This document shows, piece by piece, positions 53,869 through 62,306 of a stretch of DNA of 64,000 nt. Under the pieces are notes generated by a model. It saw only the letters and a list, made by a program, of their open reading frames with translations. It was not told the DNA's origin and made no database searches. Positions within the stretch are counted from its first letter, which is position 1; each line of letters starts with the position of its first letter. The stretch is from contig NZ_LT635801.1 in the NCBI RefSeq assembly GCF_900128495.1, forward strand, positions 941,997 through 1,005,996, read 5' to 3'. The position numbers were made by a program, and so were the translations under genes. Source of the stretch: Bacteroides ilei. GTDB lineage: Bacteria; Bacteroidota; Bacteroidia; Bacteroidales; Bacteroidaceae.

Positions 53869-54570
53869 ATGAAAAAATTATTTCTTTTCGTTCTTCTCCT
53901 GTCTGCCTTTGTGGGAGAAGTCGTGTCGCAGAACATTCAGTTACACTATGATTTGGGACGTGCCTTGTATAAATCACTTGACGAACGCCCTTGGGTAACT
54001 ACTACTGTCGAAATGTTCAAGGCCGACAAGTGGGGAAGCACGTATTTCTTTGTCGATATGGATTATACGGATAAGGGAGTGGCTTCAGCCTATTGGGAGA
54101 TTAGCCGGGAACTGAGATTCTGGAAAGCTCCTTTTTCTGCGCATGTAGAATATAACGGTGGTCTGAATTTCGTCAACAATGCTTTTTTGGGTGGTGCCAC
54201 TTATTCCTGGAACAACAGTGACTTCTCGAAGACGTTCGGTATTCAGGTGTTGTATAAATACATCCAGAAGAATGTGAAACCACATAATTTCCAGTTGACC
54301 GGTACCTGGACCTTGAATTTTTGGCAGGAAAAGTTCACCTTCAGCGGATTTGCCGATTTCTGGCGGGAAAAGCATACGGATGAAAAGGGACAGAATCATA
54401 ACTTCGTTTTCGTCAGCGAACCGCAGTTCTGGATTAACCTGAACAAGTTCAAGCATGTGAATGACAACCTGAATCTGAGCGTCGGTTCAGAGTGGGAGTT
54501 AAGTACGGACTTCGCCACACGCGACGGTTTTTATTTTATTCCGACACTGGCCATGAAGTGGACTTTCTGA
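53869..54570 (+). CDS. DUF5020-family outer-membrane protein (Tsx-like barrel)
   Basis: The 233-residue protein has a signal peptide (ending EVVSQ) and then beta-strand alternation across the whole chain (HYDLGRALYKSLDERPWVTT, WGSTYFFVDMDYTDKG, WISxEW-type turns near the end). It resembles small nucleoside-channel-like barrels. It ends in TLAMKWTF, with a terminal phenylalanine typical of barrels recognised by BamA. It lies 31 bp upstream of an NCS2 purine permease, so a role as the outer-membrane channel for purines or nucleosides is a reasonable inference. A TAATTTTG -7-like box lies at 53821-53828. Confidence 0.8.
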   Translation: MKKLFLFVLLLSAFVGEVVSQNIQLHYDLGRALYKSLDERPWVTTTVEMFKADKWGSTYFFVDMDYTDKGVASAYWEISRELRFWKAPFSAHVEYNGGLNFVNNAFLGGATYSWNNSDFSKTFGIQVLYKYIQKNVKPHNFQLTGTWTLNFWQEKFTFSGFADFWREKHTDEKGQNHNFVFVSEPQFWINLNKFKHVNDNLNLSVGSEWELSTDFATRDGFYFIPTLAMKWTF

Positions 54571-54601
54571 AAAACTGATATAGACTTAAAGCAATTATAA
54601 A

Positions 54602-55894
54602 ATGAAAATGCTGGAAAAATTATTTGGCTTTAATCCCCGTGAAACCCGTGTGCGTACGGAGATTCTGGCAGGTATTACTACCTTTTTGACCATGGCCTAT
54701 ATTTTGGCGGTCAATCCGAATATCCTGTCGGCTACTGGGATGGATAAGGGAGCCTTGTTTACGACAACGGTCGTGGCTTCTGCTTTTGCCACCTTGCTGA
54801 TGGCGGTGTATGCTAAACTTCCTTTCGGACTGGCTCCAGGAATGGGACTGAATGCGTTCTTTGCCTATACGGTATGTCTGACATTGGGATATTCCTGGCA
54901 ATTCGCCCTGACGGCTGTTTTGTTGGAAGGTATTATCTTTATTCTATTGACGATTACCAATCTGCGTGAAAAGATAGTGGATGCACTTCCGCTCACGCTT
55001 CGAAATGCCATTGGAGCCGGCATCGGTCTGTTCATTGCATTTATCGGTTTGCAGAATGCCGGTATCATTGTGAACAACGATGCTACACTGCTTTCATTGG
55101 GTGACATCACTTCAGGCTCTGCGTTACTGGGTGTGATTGGTCTGCTGGTTACTTCCATTCTGCTGATCAAGAAGGTACGCGGTGCCTTGCTGATCGGTAT
55201 CCTGTTGACAACCATCATTGGTATTCCGATGGGACAGACCCATTTGAATGAGGTATTCAGTACACCACCTTCTATGGCTCCGATTTTCTGTCAGTTCCAG
55301 TGGGAACATATCTTTACCAAGGAAATGGTCATTGTGGTATTCACTTTCCTGTTTGTGGATATGTTTGATACCATTGGTACCCTGGTTGGAGTGACAACAA
55401 AGGCCGGGATGGTGACAAAAGACGGAAAAATTCCTCATTTGAAGCAGGCCTTCCTGGTGGATGCAATCGGCACGACGGCTGGGGCCGTATTGGGTACCAG
55501 TACCATTACCACCTTTGTGGAGAGTGCTTCGGGAGTAGGAGAAGGAGGACGTAGCGGACTGACTTCATTTGTTACGGCCGTTTGCTTCCTGTTGTCTTTG
55601 TTTTTGGCTCCTTTCTTTTTGGCTGTTCCGGGAGCGGCTACTGCTCCGGTGTTGATATTGGTGGGACTGATGATGATGTCGTCTGTCAAGAAAGTGGATT
55701 TTCTGGATTATTCTGAGGCTATTCCTGCCTTTATCTGTATCATTTTCATGCCGCTGGCCTATAGCATTTCTGATGGTATTGTGTTGGGAATGATCAGTTA
55801 TGTATTGATTAATTTGTTGTGTGGACATGTCAAGAAGCTGACACCGGCCATGTATATCTTGTCGGTTATTTTTGTCTTTAAGTTTTTCCTGTAA
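54602..55894 (+). CDS. NCS2-family purine permease (AzgA/GhxP-like)
   Basis: The 430-residue protein has about 13 hydrophobic helices and the hypoxanthine/guanine permease signatures: RTEILAGITTFLTMAYILAVNP at the N-terminus, FGLAPGMGLNAFFAY, LGTSTITTFVESASGVGEGGRSGL and VDMFDTIGTLVGV. It imports purine bases with protons. It follows the DUF5020 barrel by 31 bp and ends at a strong terminator. Together they look like a purine uptake module across both membranes. Confidence 0.92.
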   Translation: MKMLEKLFGFNPRETRVRTEILAGITTFLTMAYILAVNPNILSATGMDKGALFTTTVVASAFATLLMAVYAKLPFGLAPGMGLNAFFAYTVCLTLGYSWQFALTAVLLEGIIFILLTITNLREKIVDALPLTLRNAIGAGIGLFIAFIGLQNAGIIVNNDATLLSLGDITSGSALLGVIGLLVTSILLIKKVRGALLIGILLTTIIGIPMGQTHLNEVFSTPPSMAPIFCQFQWEHIFTKEMVIVVFTFLFVDMFDTIGTLVGVTTKAGMVTKDGKIPHLKQAFLVDAIGTTAGAVLGTSTITTFVESASGVGEGGRSGLTSFVTAVCFLLSLFLAPFFLAVPGAATAPVLILVGLMMMSSVKKVDFLDYSEAIPAFICIIFMPLAYSISDGIVLGMISYVLINLLCGHVKKLTPAMYILSVIFVFKFFL

Positions 55895-55922
55895 TTTAAG
55901 TCTGTTTTGATATATAAGTAGG

Positions 55923-55964
55923 TGGAAATACCGGTGTAATGAATACCGGTATTTCCATTTTTTT
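55923..55964 (+). terminator. Terminator of the purine permease
   Basis: A 13-bp perfect stem TGGAAATACCGGT (55923-55935) / ACCGGTATTTCCA (55945-55957) is followed by TTTTTTTG. It is 28 bp past the stop codon. Confidence 0.9.
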
Positions 55965-56099
55965 GTATAAAATCTTACCCGTTTTTTGTTGTCTTTTTTA
56001 TTTTTAAGTTTAATTCGTTGTCTTATATTTGTCGAGTTCTGCATACTTATTTGGAAAATATTTGTTTTATTTTCGTATTGATATAATGGGGTATTTATA

Positions 56100-56137
56100 T
56101 ATCTGAAAGTATAAAGGATGTATCTGAAAGTGAAAGG
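56100..56137 (+). promoter_or_regulatory. Paired 21-bp-spaced direct repeat upstream of the first GH43 gene
   Basis: TATCTGAAAGT occurs exactly at 56100-56110 and 56121-56131, 21 bp apart. A one-mismatch -7 box TAATTTAG lies at 56158-56165, 37 bp from the start of the second copy. The same arrangement is found at 61429-61460, so this is a candidate binding site for the HTCS regulator. Confidence 0.7.
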
Positions 56138-56191
56138 TAGTTTGAAGAGGTCTGTGTTAATTTAGCAACATCACAGATAAGATAATATTAT

Positions 56192-57514
56192 ATGAAAAAA
56201 ACACTTCTTTTGCTTGCTACGGTAATGGCAGGTGTCCTTCAGGCACAGAACCCCATTATCCGAGACCAGTTCACTGCCGATCCTACGGCACGAGTATTCA
56301 ACGGTAAGGTATATCTCTATCCTTCGCATGACATTCCCAGTCCCGTAGATAGGTTGGATAAATGGTTCTGTATGGCGGATTATCATGTCTTTTCTTCTAC
56401 TAATCTGACGGATTGGACCGATCATGGTGTGATTCTCGATCAGAATAATGTGCCTTGGGTACAGCCTGATTCTTATTCCATGTGGGCTCCCGATTGTGTA
56501 TATAAAGACGGCAAATATTATTTTTATTTTCCCAGTACTCCGAAAGGGGAGGGACGACGTGGATTTAATATTGGTGTAGCTACGGCCGACAATCCTGAAG
56601 GTCCGTTTACTCCGGCAGCCGAACCGATAAAGAATGTTTTCGGAATAGATCCTTGTGTATTGGTCGATACAGATGGAGAATCCTATATATATTGGTCGGG
56701 AATGGGTATATCAGTTGCCAAACTGAAACCGTCCATGATGGAACTGGCTTCAGAACCGATACGTGTTCAGGGACTTCCTGAAGGTTTTAAAGAAGGTCCT
56801 TTTGCATTCAAGAGAAATGATAAATATTATCTGACCTTTCCATGGGTAGAGAACCAGACTGAAACATTGGCCTATGCCATGAGTGACAGTCCTACCGGTC
56901 CGTTTGAATTTAAAGGGGTGATTATGGAGGAATCTCCTGTGGGTTGTTGGACCAATCATCATTCTATTGTGGAATATAACGGACAGTGGTATCTGTTTTA
57001 TCATCATAATGACTATTCACCGAATTTCGACAAGAACCGTGCGGCGCGTGTTGATTCGCTTTTCTTCCGTGAAGACGGTACAATCAAGAAGGTAAAAGCT
57101 ACTTTGCGGGGAGTCGGTATTACTGCTGCGAAAAACAAAATCCAGTTGGACCGTTATACGTCTTTGAGTCCTTATGGAGCATTTATCGACTATTTGAATC
57201 CTGCAAATCCGTTTGAAGGATGGTTTTTGCAGATTAATCGTCCGGAAGCATGGGTAATATATAATACGGTAGATTTTGGATCTGATACCGTGAAGAAAAT
57301 GAAGGCACGTGTGCGTTCTGAAAAAGGAGGAAAGATTGTTGTGCGGACTTCTGGAGAGAACGGAAAACCGATAGCCGAACTTCCGGTAAAGGCTACAAAC
57401 GGATGGGTAGAAATGAATGCGGACGTAAGTTATGCGCCTGCGGGTATCCAGAACCTTACTGTTGTTTCAGAAGGAGAATACCCGGTGGCCATTGACTGGA
57501 TCAGTTTTGAGTGA
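56192..57514 (+). CDS. Glycoside hydrolase family 43 with C-terminal CBM6-like domain
   Basis: The 440-residue protein has a signal peptide (ending LQAQ) and a five-bladed beta-propeller (about 20-310). The GH43 triad is visible: general base Asp30 in ADPTARV, pKa modulator Asp153 in GIDPCVL, and acid Glu201 in FKEGPFAF. The C-terminal 120 residues (YGAFIDYLNPANPFEGWFLQ ... VAIDWISFE) resemble a CBM6-type carbohydrate-binding module. Arabinofuranosidase or xylosidase activity is likely, but the subfamily cannot be fixed here. It converges with the HTCS gene with a 14-bp overlap. Confidence 0.92.
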   Translation: MKKTLLLLATVMAGVLQAQNPIIRDQFTADPTARVFNGKVYLYPSHDIPSPVDRLDKWFCMADYHVFSSTNLTDWTDHGVILDQNNVPWVQPDSYSMWAPDCVYKDGKYYFYFPSTPKGEGRRGFNIGVATADNPEGPFTPAAEPIKNVFGIDPCVLVDTDGESYIYWSGMGISVAKLKPSMMELASEPIRVQGLPEGFKEGPFAFKRNDKYYLTFPWVENQTETLAYAMSDSPTGPFEFKGVIMEESPVGCWTNHHSIVEYNGQWYLFYHHNDYSPNFDKNRAARVDSLFFREDGTIKKVKATLRGVGITAAKNKIQLDRYTSLSPYGAFIDYLNPANPFEGWFLQINRPEAWVIYNTVDFGSDTVKKMKARVRSEKGGKIVVRTSGENGKPIAELPVKATNGWVEMNADVSYAPAGIQNLTVVSEGEYPVAIDWISFE

Positions 57515-60500
57515 GATTCCCTGATTTCTGGCCCGACATGATTTCTGTCGGTGTTTTCCCAAAATATTCTTTAAAGACTTTACTGAAGTAAGCCAGACTG
57601 CTGAATCCGCACATCTCGCTTACTTCAGTTGCGTTGAATTCGCCTGAACTGAGTTTTTCCATGGCATAGTTGAGACGGATGGATCGGATAAACTCTACTA
57701 CAGAAAGATTGGTCAGAGCCTTGATTTTCTTATAGAGCAGTGAAGGGCTTAATGCCAGTGTGGAAGCAAATTCTTCTTTCCCGAATTTTTCATTGGCTAT
57801 GTTGGCACGTACACATTCTATGGCTTTCTGGATGAATTCGTCATTGATATGATTATTATGGGTTATGGTATGTATATCATTCTGTTTTGTCTGGATGGCT
57901 TTCTGGAAGACGGTTCGTCGGTTACGGATGATAGAATCAATACGGCTTGCCAGCAATGCCATGTCGAAAGGTTTGACCAGATAGTTGTCGGCTCCCAATC
58001 CTAGTCCGTGCAACTGGTCGGTCTTGTCGGAAAGTGCCGTAAGCAGGATTATAGGAATATGGGAAGTCTCGTATGTGGATTTTATTTTCCGGCACAGTTC
58101 GAATCCGTCCATGTGGGGCATCACTATGTCGGAGACTACCAGGTCGGGTTGTAGGGTGGCAATCATTTCCCAGGCTTCTTGTCCGTCATGGGCGGTTGTT
58201 ATATGGAACCGGTCGTGTAGTGACCGACTCATAAATTCACACAAGTCTTGATTGTCTTCAACGATAAGGATATCGTATACGTTTTGTCCGCTATTTTCGG
58301 AACTGTCAGGGTCGTCTAGGGAAGGATGTGTGATTTTACATTCTGCCATTTCCTTGGATGAGGCTGCCTGTAGAGGGACGGTAACGTCAAAAGTAGTTCC
58401 TTTGTCGAGTTCACTTGTGACAGTTATTTTGCCATGATGGAGTGCGATGTACTTTTGGCTCATCAGCAGGCCGACTCCGGAACCGATAATCTGTGCATTG
58501 ATAGCGTTGTCACTGCGATAAAACTCATGAAAAAGTTTACGTTGTGCTTTTTTGCTCATACCTATGCCGTAATCTTTGATACGCAAGTCCCAGCTTGCAG
58601 ATAGTCCGGTAAAGGTGATTTCAACCTGTTCTCCTGGTCGGGAGTATTTTACGGCATTGGACAGCAGGTTGTCTATGACCCTTTCCATCATACGTATATC
58701 GGCCTGTATCCAATAATCTTCCGGTGAGAAACCGGCTTTGATATCTATCTGTTTTCCCATTGCATAGGCTTTGTATACTTCAATACGCCGTCTTATCAAG
58801 TCGGCTATGTTTACATTGCTGAATGAGGCTTGTTCACGTCCTATGTCAAGTTTTTCGAAATCAAGTAGTTGGGTGGCCGTATCCGATAGACGTTTGGTCT
58901 GTTCGGAGGCCAGTTGCAGGCATCTGTTACCCCATGGAGAAAGTCCTTTTTCTTTGTAAAGTTCTTCAATCGGTGCTTTTATAAGCATGAGTGAAGTACG
59001 TATGTCGTGAGCCATTTGGGTAAAGAAGCGTATTTTTTCATCGGCATATCGGCGGTGCAGGCGCTGCATGTAGTAGCGTATGCTTAACCATAATATGCCG
59101 ATGATTACAGCTAGGATAGATATCCGGAACCATATGGTATTCCAGAATGGAGGCTTGACTATGATATCCAGTTGCCGTTGTGCCAGAATATTTCCGTCGT
59201 AGAGCCGGATGCAGAGCGTATATTTTCCCGCTGGAAGATTGGTATAGTTGATATACCGGTTTGAGTTGTATGTACTCCATTTTTTATCTTGACCTGTAAG
59301 TTTCCATGAAAATGTAGCCGAGTTGCTGACATATCCTATTGGAAGGACGGATAGAGTGAAAGAATTTTGTGGATAGTCCATCTGGAGGGTAGATAGATGG
59401 TCGACAGGAACCGAGAGGTTAAAATCCTCTATATCACGGATGGAACGTCCTGCCAATTGTATGTCGGAGAAATAGATACGTCCTGAAGAGGGGGTCGGAT
59501 CTATTATATGAGGATTGAACATGATAACTCCTTTGTTGCATCCGAAGGCCAGTCTGCCGTCAGGCAGCCGGTAAGCAGAATTGGCATTAAAGGATTCGTC
59601 GGCCAGTAATCTCTGGTTGGCAAATGTCTGTACTTTCTTATCGGTAAGGTTAAGACGACATAGCCCGTTGTCGGTACCTATCCACAGCTCATTTCCTTCT
59701 AACAGCATACTTTGGGTACAATTGCTGGGAAGACCTTGTTGGGTAGTGATATGTGTCTGTTTGCCGTCGTGTCTGTCTAAACCGATGATGCCGTCACCGG
59801 AGGTGCATATCCATATTGTTTGTCTGGTGACGATAATGTTATGTACGGTGCGGTCAGACAGGAGTGTATTGGTCTTCCCTGTTTCCTTATTTATCTGAAT
59901 CAGTCCATGGGCACATCCCAGTAGTATTTTTCCAGGAGAGAGTTCGGCAAAGCAATAGACATCTTGTGGCACATATGTGTTCAGTTTTCCACTTTCTGGA
60001 TGATAGCAATGTACGTTGCCTTTGACTCCTCCTAACCATACATCGCCTTCACTGTCGGTGTAAGTGGCAAATACAAATCCACCGGGACTAAAAATGCCCC
60101 CCTTGTTGTCGCTATAATGACGGATTTCATGTCCGTCGGATTCATCCAATACATAGAAACCTTCTCCGTATGTGCCGGCATAAATCTGTCCTTTCTTATC
60201 GGTTGTAAGTGACAGGAAGGTGAGCTGGCGTCCTCCATATAGCTGTTTCCATTCATGTGTGCGGGCATTACGGTAACTGAGACCGTTGTTTGTCGCTATC
60301 CATAGGTTTCCTCTGGAGTCGGTAATAATATGGTTTACCTCGTTGTTGTGTAGGGACTGTGGATTGTTGATTTCATGTATCAGATGTTCGATTGCTGATG
60401 GCTTTGCATCTGTATATTGTAGTCCTCCGCTGGTAGTGGCTGTCCATATTCTGTTGTAATCATCGAGTAATAAGGCATAGACACTGTTTCCACGCAGAGA

Positions 60501-61370
60501 AGATGGATCATCTGGATTTTCATGCAGTTTATTCCCTACTTGGTTGGTTTGTCGGTCAAGTATCCAGATACCTGCCCCGTCAATTCCTATCCATATGGAA
60601 TGGTTGTCCGGTATCAGTATGGACCGTACAATGAGTGCCGGAAAATCTGTGATAGTAACTTTTTTGAGTTTTTGTTCCTTCAGTCCATATTGCCATACTC
60701 CGGCATCGTAAGTTCCGATCCATACTTTCTGATTGACAACATCATAGCTGGAGGAAGATATAAGATGGGGCATTGTTCCTTTTAATTCCTTTAATGCATA
60801 GTTATGCGTATCAATCTTGTAGAAAGATGATTGTATGCAGGCCAATATTTCGTGTCCGTCCAGGGTTGTAACATATGACATACCTGCTTTTTGTACTAAA
60901 ATAGGTATTGTTTCTTCTCCTTTCCGGATATAGATTCCCCGGCTGGTACTTATCCATACTTTACCGTCGGTATCTATGAGCAGGTTGGTTACCCAGTTTT
61001 CTTTTTGGAGTAGGAGTGAAAGGGTAAACCAGTATTCGAATTGGTCAAGAATAGGATTGTATCGAAATATCTCTCCGTTTTGTGTAGCAGCAATCAGTTG
61101 GCTGTCACGGCAAGCCAGTTTGATCTGCATGACGTTTGTTGTAACGGATGGAAGGCTATAAAGGCGATAATCATTGGACGCTACACGTAGGATGCCAGTG
61201 CGGGAGGCTGCCCAGATAAATCCGTTGTTGTCACGTACCACTGCTGTAATTCCTTTTACAGGCAGTCCTGAGAGGTCATTGATATTGTTGAATGCAAAAT
61301 CCTGAGATACTGCATGAACAGGTAAAAGGAGTATTAAAATACTTGTTATTAATAATATTGTGTTTTTCAT
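57501..61370 (-). CDS. Hybrid two-component system regulator (HTCS)
   Basis: The 1289-residue protein has a signal peptide, a periplasmic double beta-propeller of about 14 Reg_prop repeats (about 25-650; for example IWIGIDGAGIWILDRQ, NLWIATNNGLSYRN), and a Y_Y_Y domain (about 660-735). A transmembrane helix (about 750-770) is followed by a HisKA core with His788 in MAHDIRTS. HATPase (NLLSNAVKYS, GSGVGLLMSQ), a receiver with Asp1081 in VVSDIVMPHMDG, and a C-terminal AraC helix-turn-helix complete it. HTCS proteins sense oligosaccharides and activate their PUL. A -7 box TATCTTTG (minus strand, 61403-61410) precedes it. Confidence 0.96.
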   Translation of the reverse strand: MKNTILLITSILILLLPVHAVSQDFAFNNINDLSGLPVKGITAVVRDNNGFIWAASRTGILRVASNDYRLYSLPSVTTNVMQIKLACRDSQLIAATQNGEIFRYNPILDQFEYWFTLSLLLQKENWVTNLLIDTDGKVWISTSRGIYIRKGEETIPILVQKAGMSYVTTLDGHEILACIQSSFYKIDTHNYALKELKGTMPHLISSSSYDVVNQKVWIGTYDAGVWQYGLKEQKLKKVTITDFPALIVRSILIPDNHSIWIGIDGAGIWILDRQTNQVGNKLHENPDDPSSLRGNSVYALLLDDYNRIWTATTSGGLQYTDAKPSAIEHLIHEINNPQSLHNNEVNHIITDSRGNLWIATNNGLSYRNARTHEWKQLYGGRQLTFLSLTTDKKGQIYAGTYGEGFYVLDESDGHEIRHYSDNKGGIFSPGGFVFATYTDSEGDVWLGGVKGNVHCYHPESGKLNTYVPQDVYCFAELSPGKILLGCAHGLIQINKETGKTNTLLSDRTVHNIIVTRQTIWICTSGDGIIGLDRHDGKQTHITTQQGLPSNCTQSMLLEGNELWIGTDNGLCRLNLTDKKVQTFANQRLLADESFNANSAYRLPDGRLAFGCNKGVIMFNPHIIDPTPSSGRIYFSDIQLAGRSIRDIEDFNLSVPVDHLSTLQMDYPQNSFTLSVLPIGYVSNSATFSWKLTGQDKKWSTYNSNRYINYTNLPAGKYTLCIRLYDGNILAQRQLDIIVKPPFWNTIWFRISILAVIIGILWLSIRYYMQRLHRRYADEKIRFFTQMAHDIRTSLMLIKAPIEELYKEKGLSPWGNRCLQLASEQTKRLSDTATQLLDFEKLDIGREQASFSNVNIADLIRRRIEVYKAYAMGKQIDIKAGFSPEDYWIQADIRMMERVIDNLLSNAVKYSRPGEQVEITFTGLSASWDLRIKDYGIGMSKKAQRKLFHEFYRSDNAINAQIIGSGVGLLMSQKYIALHHGKITVTSELDKGTTFDVTVPLQAASSKEMAECKITHPSLDDPDSSENSGQNVYDILIVEDNQDLCEFMSRSLHDRFHITTAHDGQEAWEMIATLQPDLVVSDIVMPHMDGFELCRKIKSTYETSHIPIILLTALSDKTDQLHGLGLGADNYLVKPFDMALLASRIDSIIRNRRTVFQKAIQTKQNDIHTITHNNHINDEFIQKAIECVRANIANEKFGKEEFASTLALSPSLLYKKIKALTNLSVVEFIRSIRLNYAMEKLSSGEFNATEVSEMCGFSSLAYFSKVFKEYFGKTPTEIMSGQKSGNLTQN

Positions 61371-61402
61371 ATCTTTGGTCTTTTCCTTTGGTAAAGGTGT
61401 TA

Positions 61403-61410
61403 CAAAGATA
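61403..61410 (-). promoter_or_regulatory. Candidate -7 box for the HTCS gene
   Basis: On the minus strand this is TATCTTTG, an exact TAnnTTTG match, 32 bp upstream of the start codon. The direct repeat at 61429-61460 starts 18 bp beyond it, so the HTCS could affect its own expression. Confidence 0.5.
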
Positions 61411-61428
61411 AATAAAAATGCGTCATAT

Positions 61429-61466
61429 TATTTAAAAGTGCAAGGAAAGTGTCTGAAAGTGCAAGA
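61429..61466 (+). promoter_or_regulatory. Paired 21-bp-spaced direct repeat upstream of the accessory/GH43 operon
   Basis: TATTTAAAAGT (61429-61439) and TGTCTGAAAGT (61450-61460) start 21 bp apart. Both are followed by GCAAG, as AAAGTGCAAG at 61435 and 61456. A -7 box TATATTTG lies 36 bp from the start of the second copy. Spacing and sequence match the pair upstream of the first GH43 gene. Confidence 0.7.
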
Positions 61467-61485
61467 TTGAGAGTGTATATCTGGT

Positions 61486-61493
61486 TATATTTG
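61486..61493 (+). promoter_or_regulatory. -7 box of the accessory/GH43 operon
   Basis: TATATTTG matches TAnnTTTG exactly, 61 bp before ATG 61555. The -33 position falls inside the direct-repeat region, as expected for an activator-dependent promoter. Confidence 0.6.
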
Positions 61494-61554
61494 TGACAAA
61501 ATCAGAAACCTTAAAGGATTGATATGGTGTAGACTTATCCATTTTTATATAATA

Positions 61555-62271
61555 ATGAAAAACACAATTTTGATGAAGACTTTTTATTTCAGATCAATGC
61601 TGGCGATTTGTTTCGCCGTGCTGTCGGGTGTGTATGGATATGCCCAGAAAAAGGCAACGGATTATAGCTTGTCTCCTTATTTTTCACCGGGTACAACCCA
61701 AGTCATGTCGCCTGACCAAGATGGTTTTATCCGACGTTGGTTATTATTGGACCCTATTGACAAGCCAAACCGTAGCAATACAGTTTTTACAGACAGTTAT
61801 CTTCGTGAAGTACTTACGGCCAAATATTATTCCGAACAATTTACGAAATTGCCTAAAGATGGTGAAAAGGTAAAGGTCGGAAAACAGAAACTGACATGGC
61901 ATGCACTTGAGAGCAATATGTTTAATGTGAAACTTTTCCGTTTTGCCTCTAGACGTGATAAGCAGGTATATGGTGTATTGTTTCTTGCAGCTACTGTAAT
62001 TGAGTGTCCGGAAGATTTGTCTGGCGTCAGAATGTCTGTAGGTTCGAATTCTGCTTCCATGTGGTGGCTCAACGGGGAGGAGGCTGTTCTGTTGTCTGGT
62101 GACCGTCGAATGGTAGTGGATGATTGTCTTTCAAGACGGCTTACATTGAAAAAAGGCAAGAATGTTATTTGGGGGGCTGTTATCAACGGACCGGGAATGA
62201 GTGATTTTTGTCTTCGTTTCCTGGATGAAAATGGAAATCCCATCAAAAATATTACTGTCAGTTACAAATAA
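61555..62271 (+). CDS. Exported PUL accessory protein of unknown function
   Basis: From ATG 61555 the protein has 238 residues; an open frame to 61519 crosses the leader and ATG 61573 is also possible. A signal peptide ends near YGYAQ. The rest looks like a beta-sandwich, with MWWLNGEEAVLLSGDRRMV and LTLKKGKNVIWGAVINGPG resembling the N-terminal sugar-binding domain found in some acetylxylan esterases and glycosidases. No catalytic domain is attached. It may be a surface or periplasmic glycan-binding protein. It precedes the second GH43 gene by 35 bp in the same operon. Confidence 0.7.
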   Translation: MKNTILMKTFYFRSMLAICFAVLSGVYGYAQKKATDYSLSPYFSPGTTQVMSPDQDGFIRRWLLLDPIDKPNRSNTVFTDSYLREVLTAKYYSEQFTKLPKDGEKVKVGKQKLTWHALESNMFNVKLFRFASRRDKQVYGVLFLAATVIECPEDLSGVRMSVGSNSASMWWLNGEEAVLLSGDRRMVVDDCLSRRLTLKKGKNVIWGAVINGPGMSDFCLRFLDENGNPIKNITVSYK

Positions 62272-62306
62272 ACACTATATACTATCTACTACTTACAAAT
62301 AAAATT

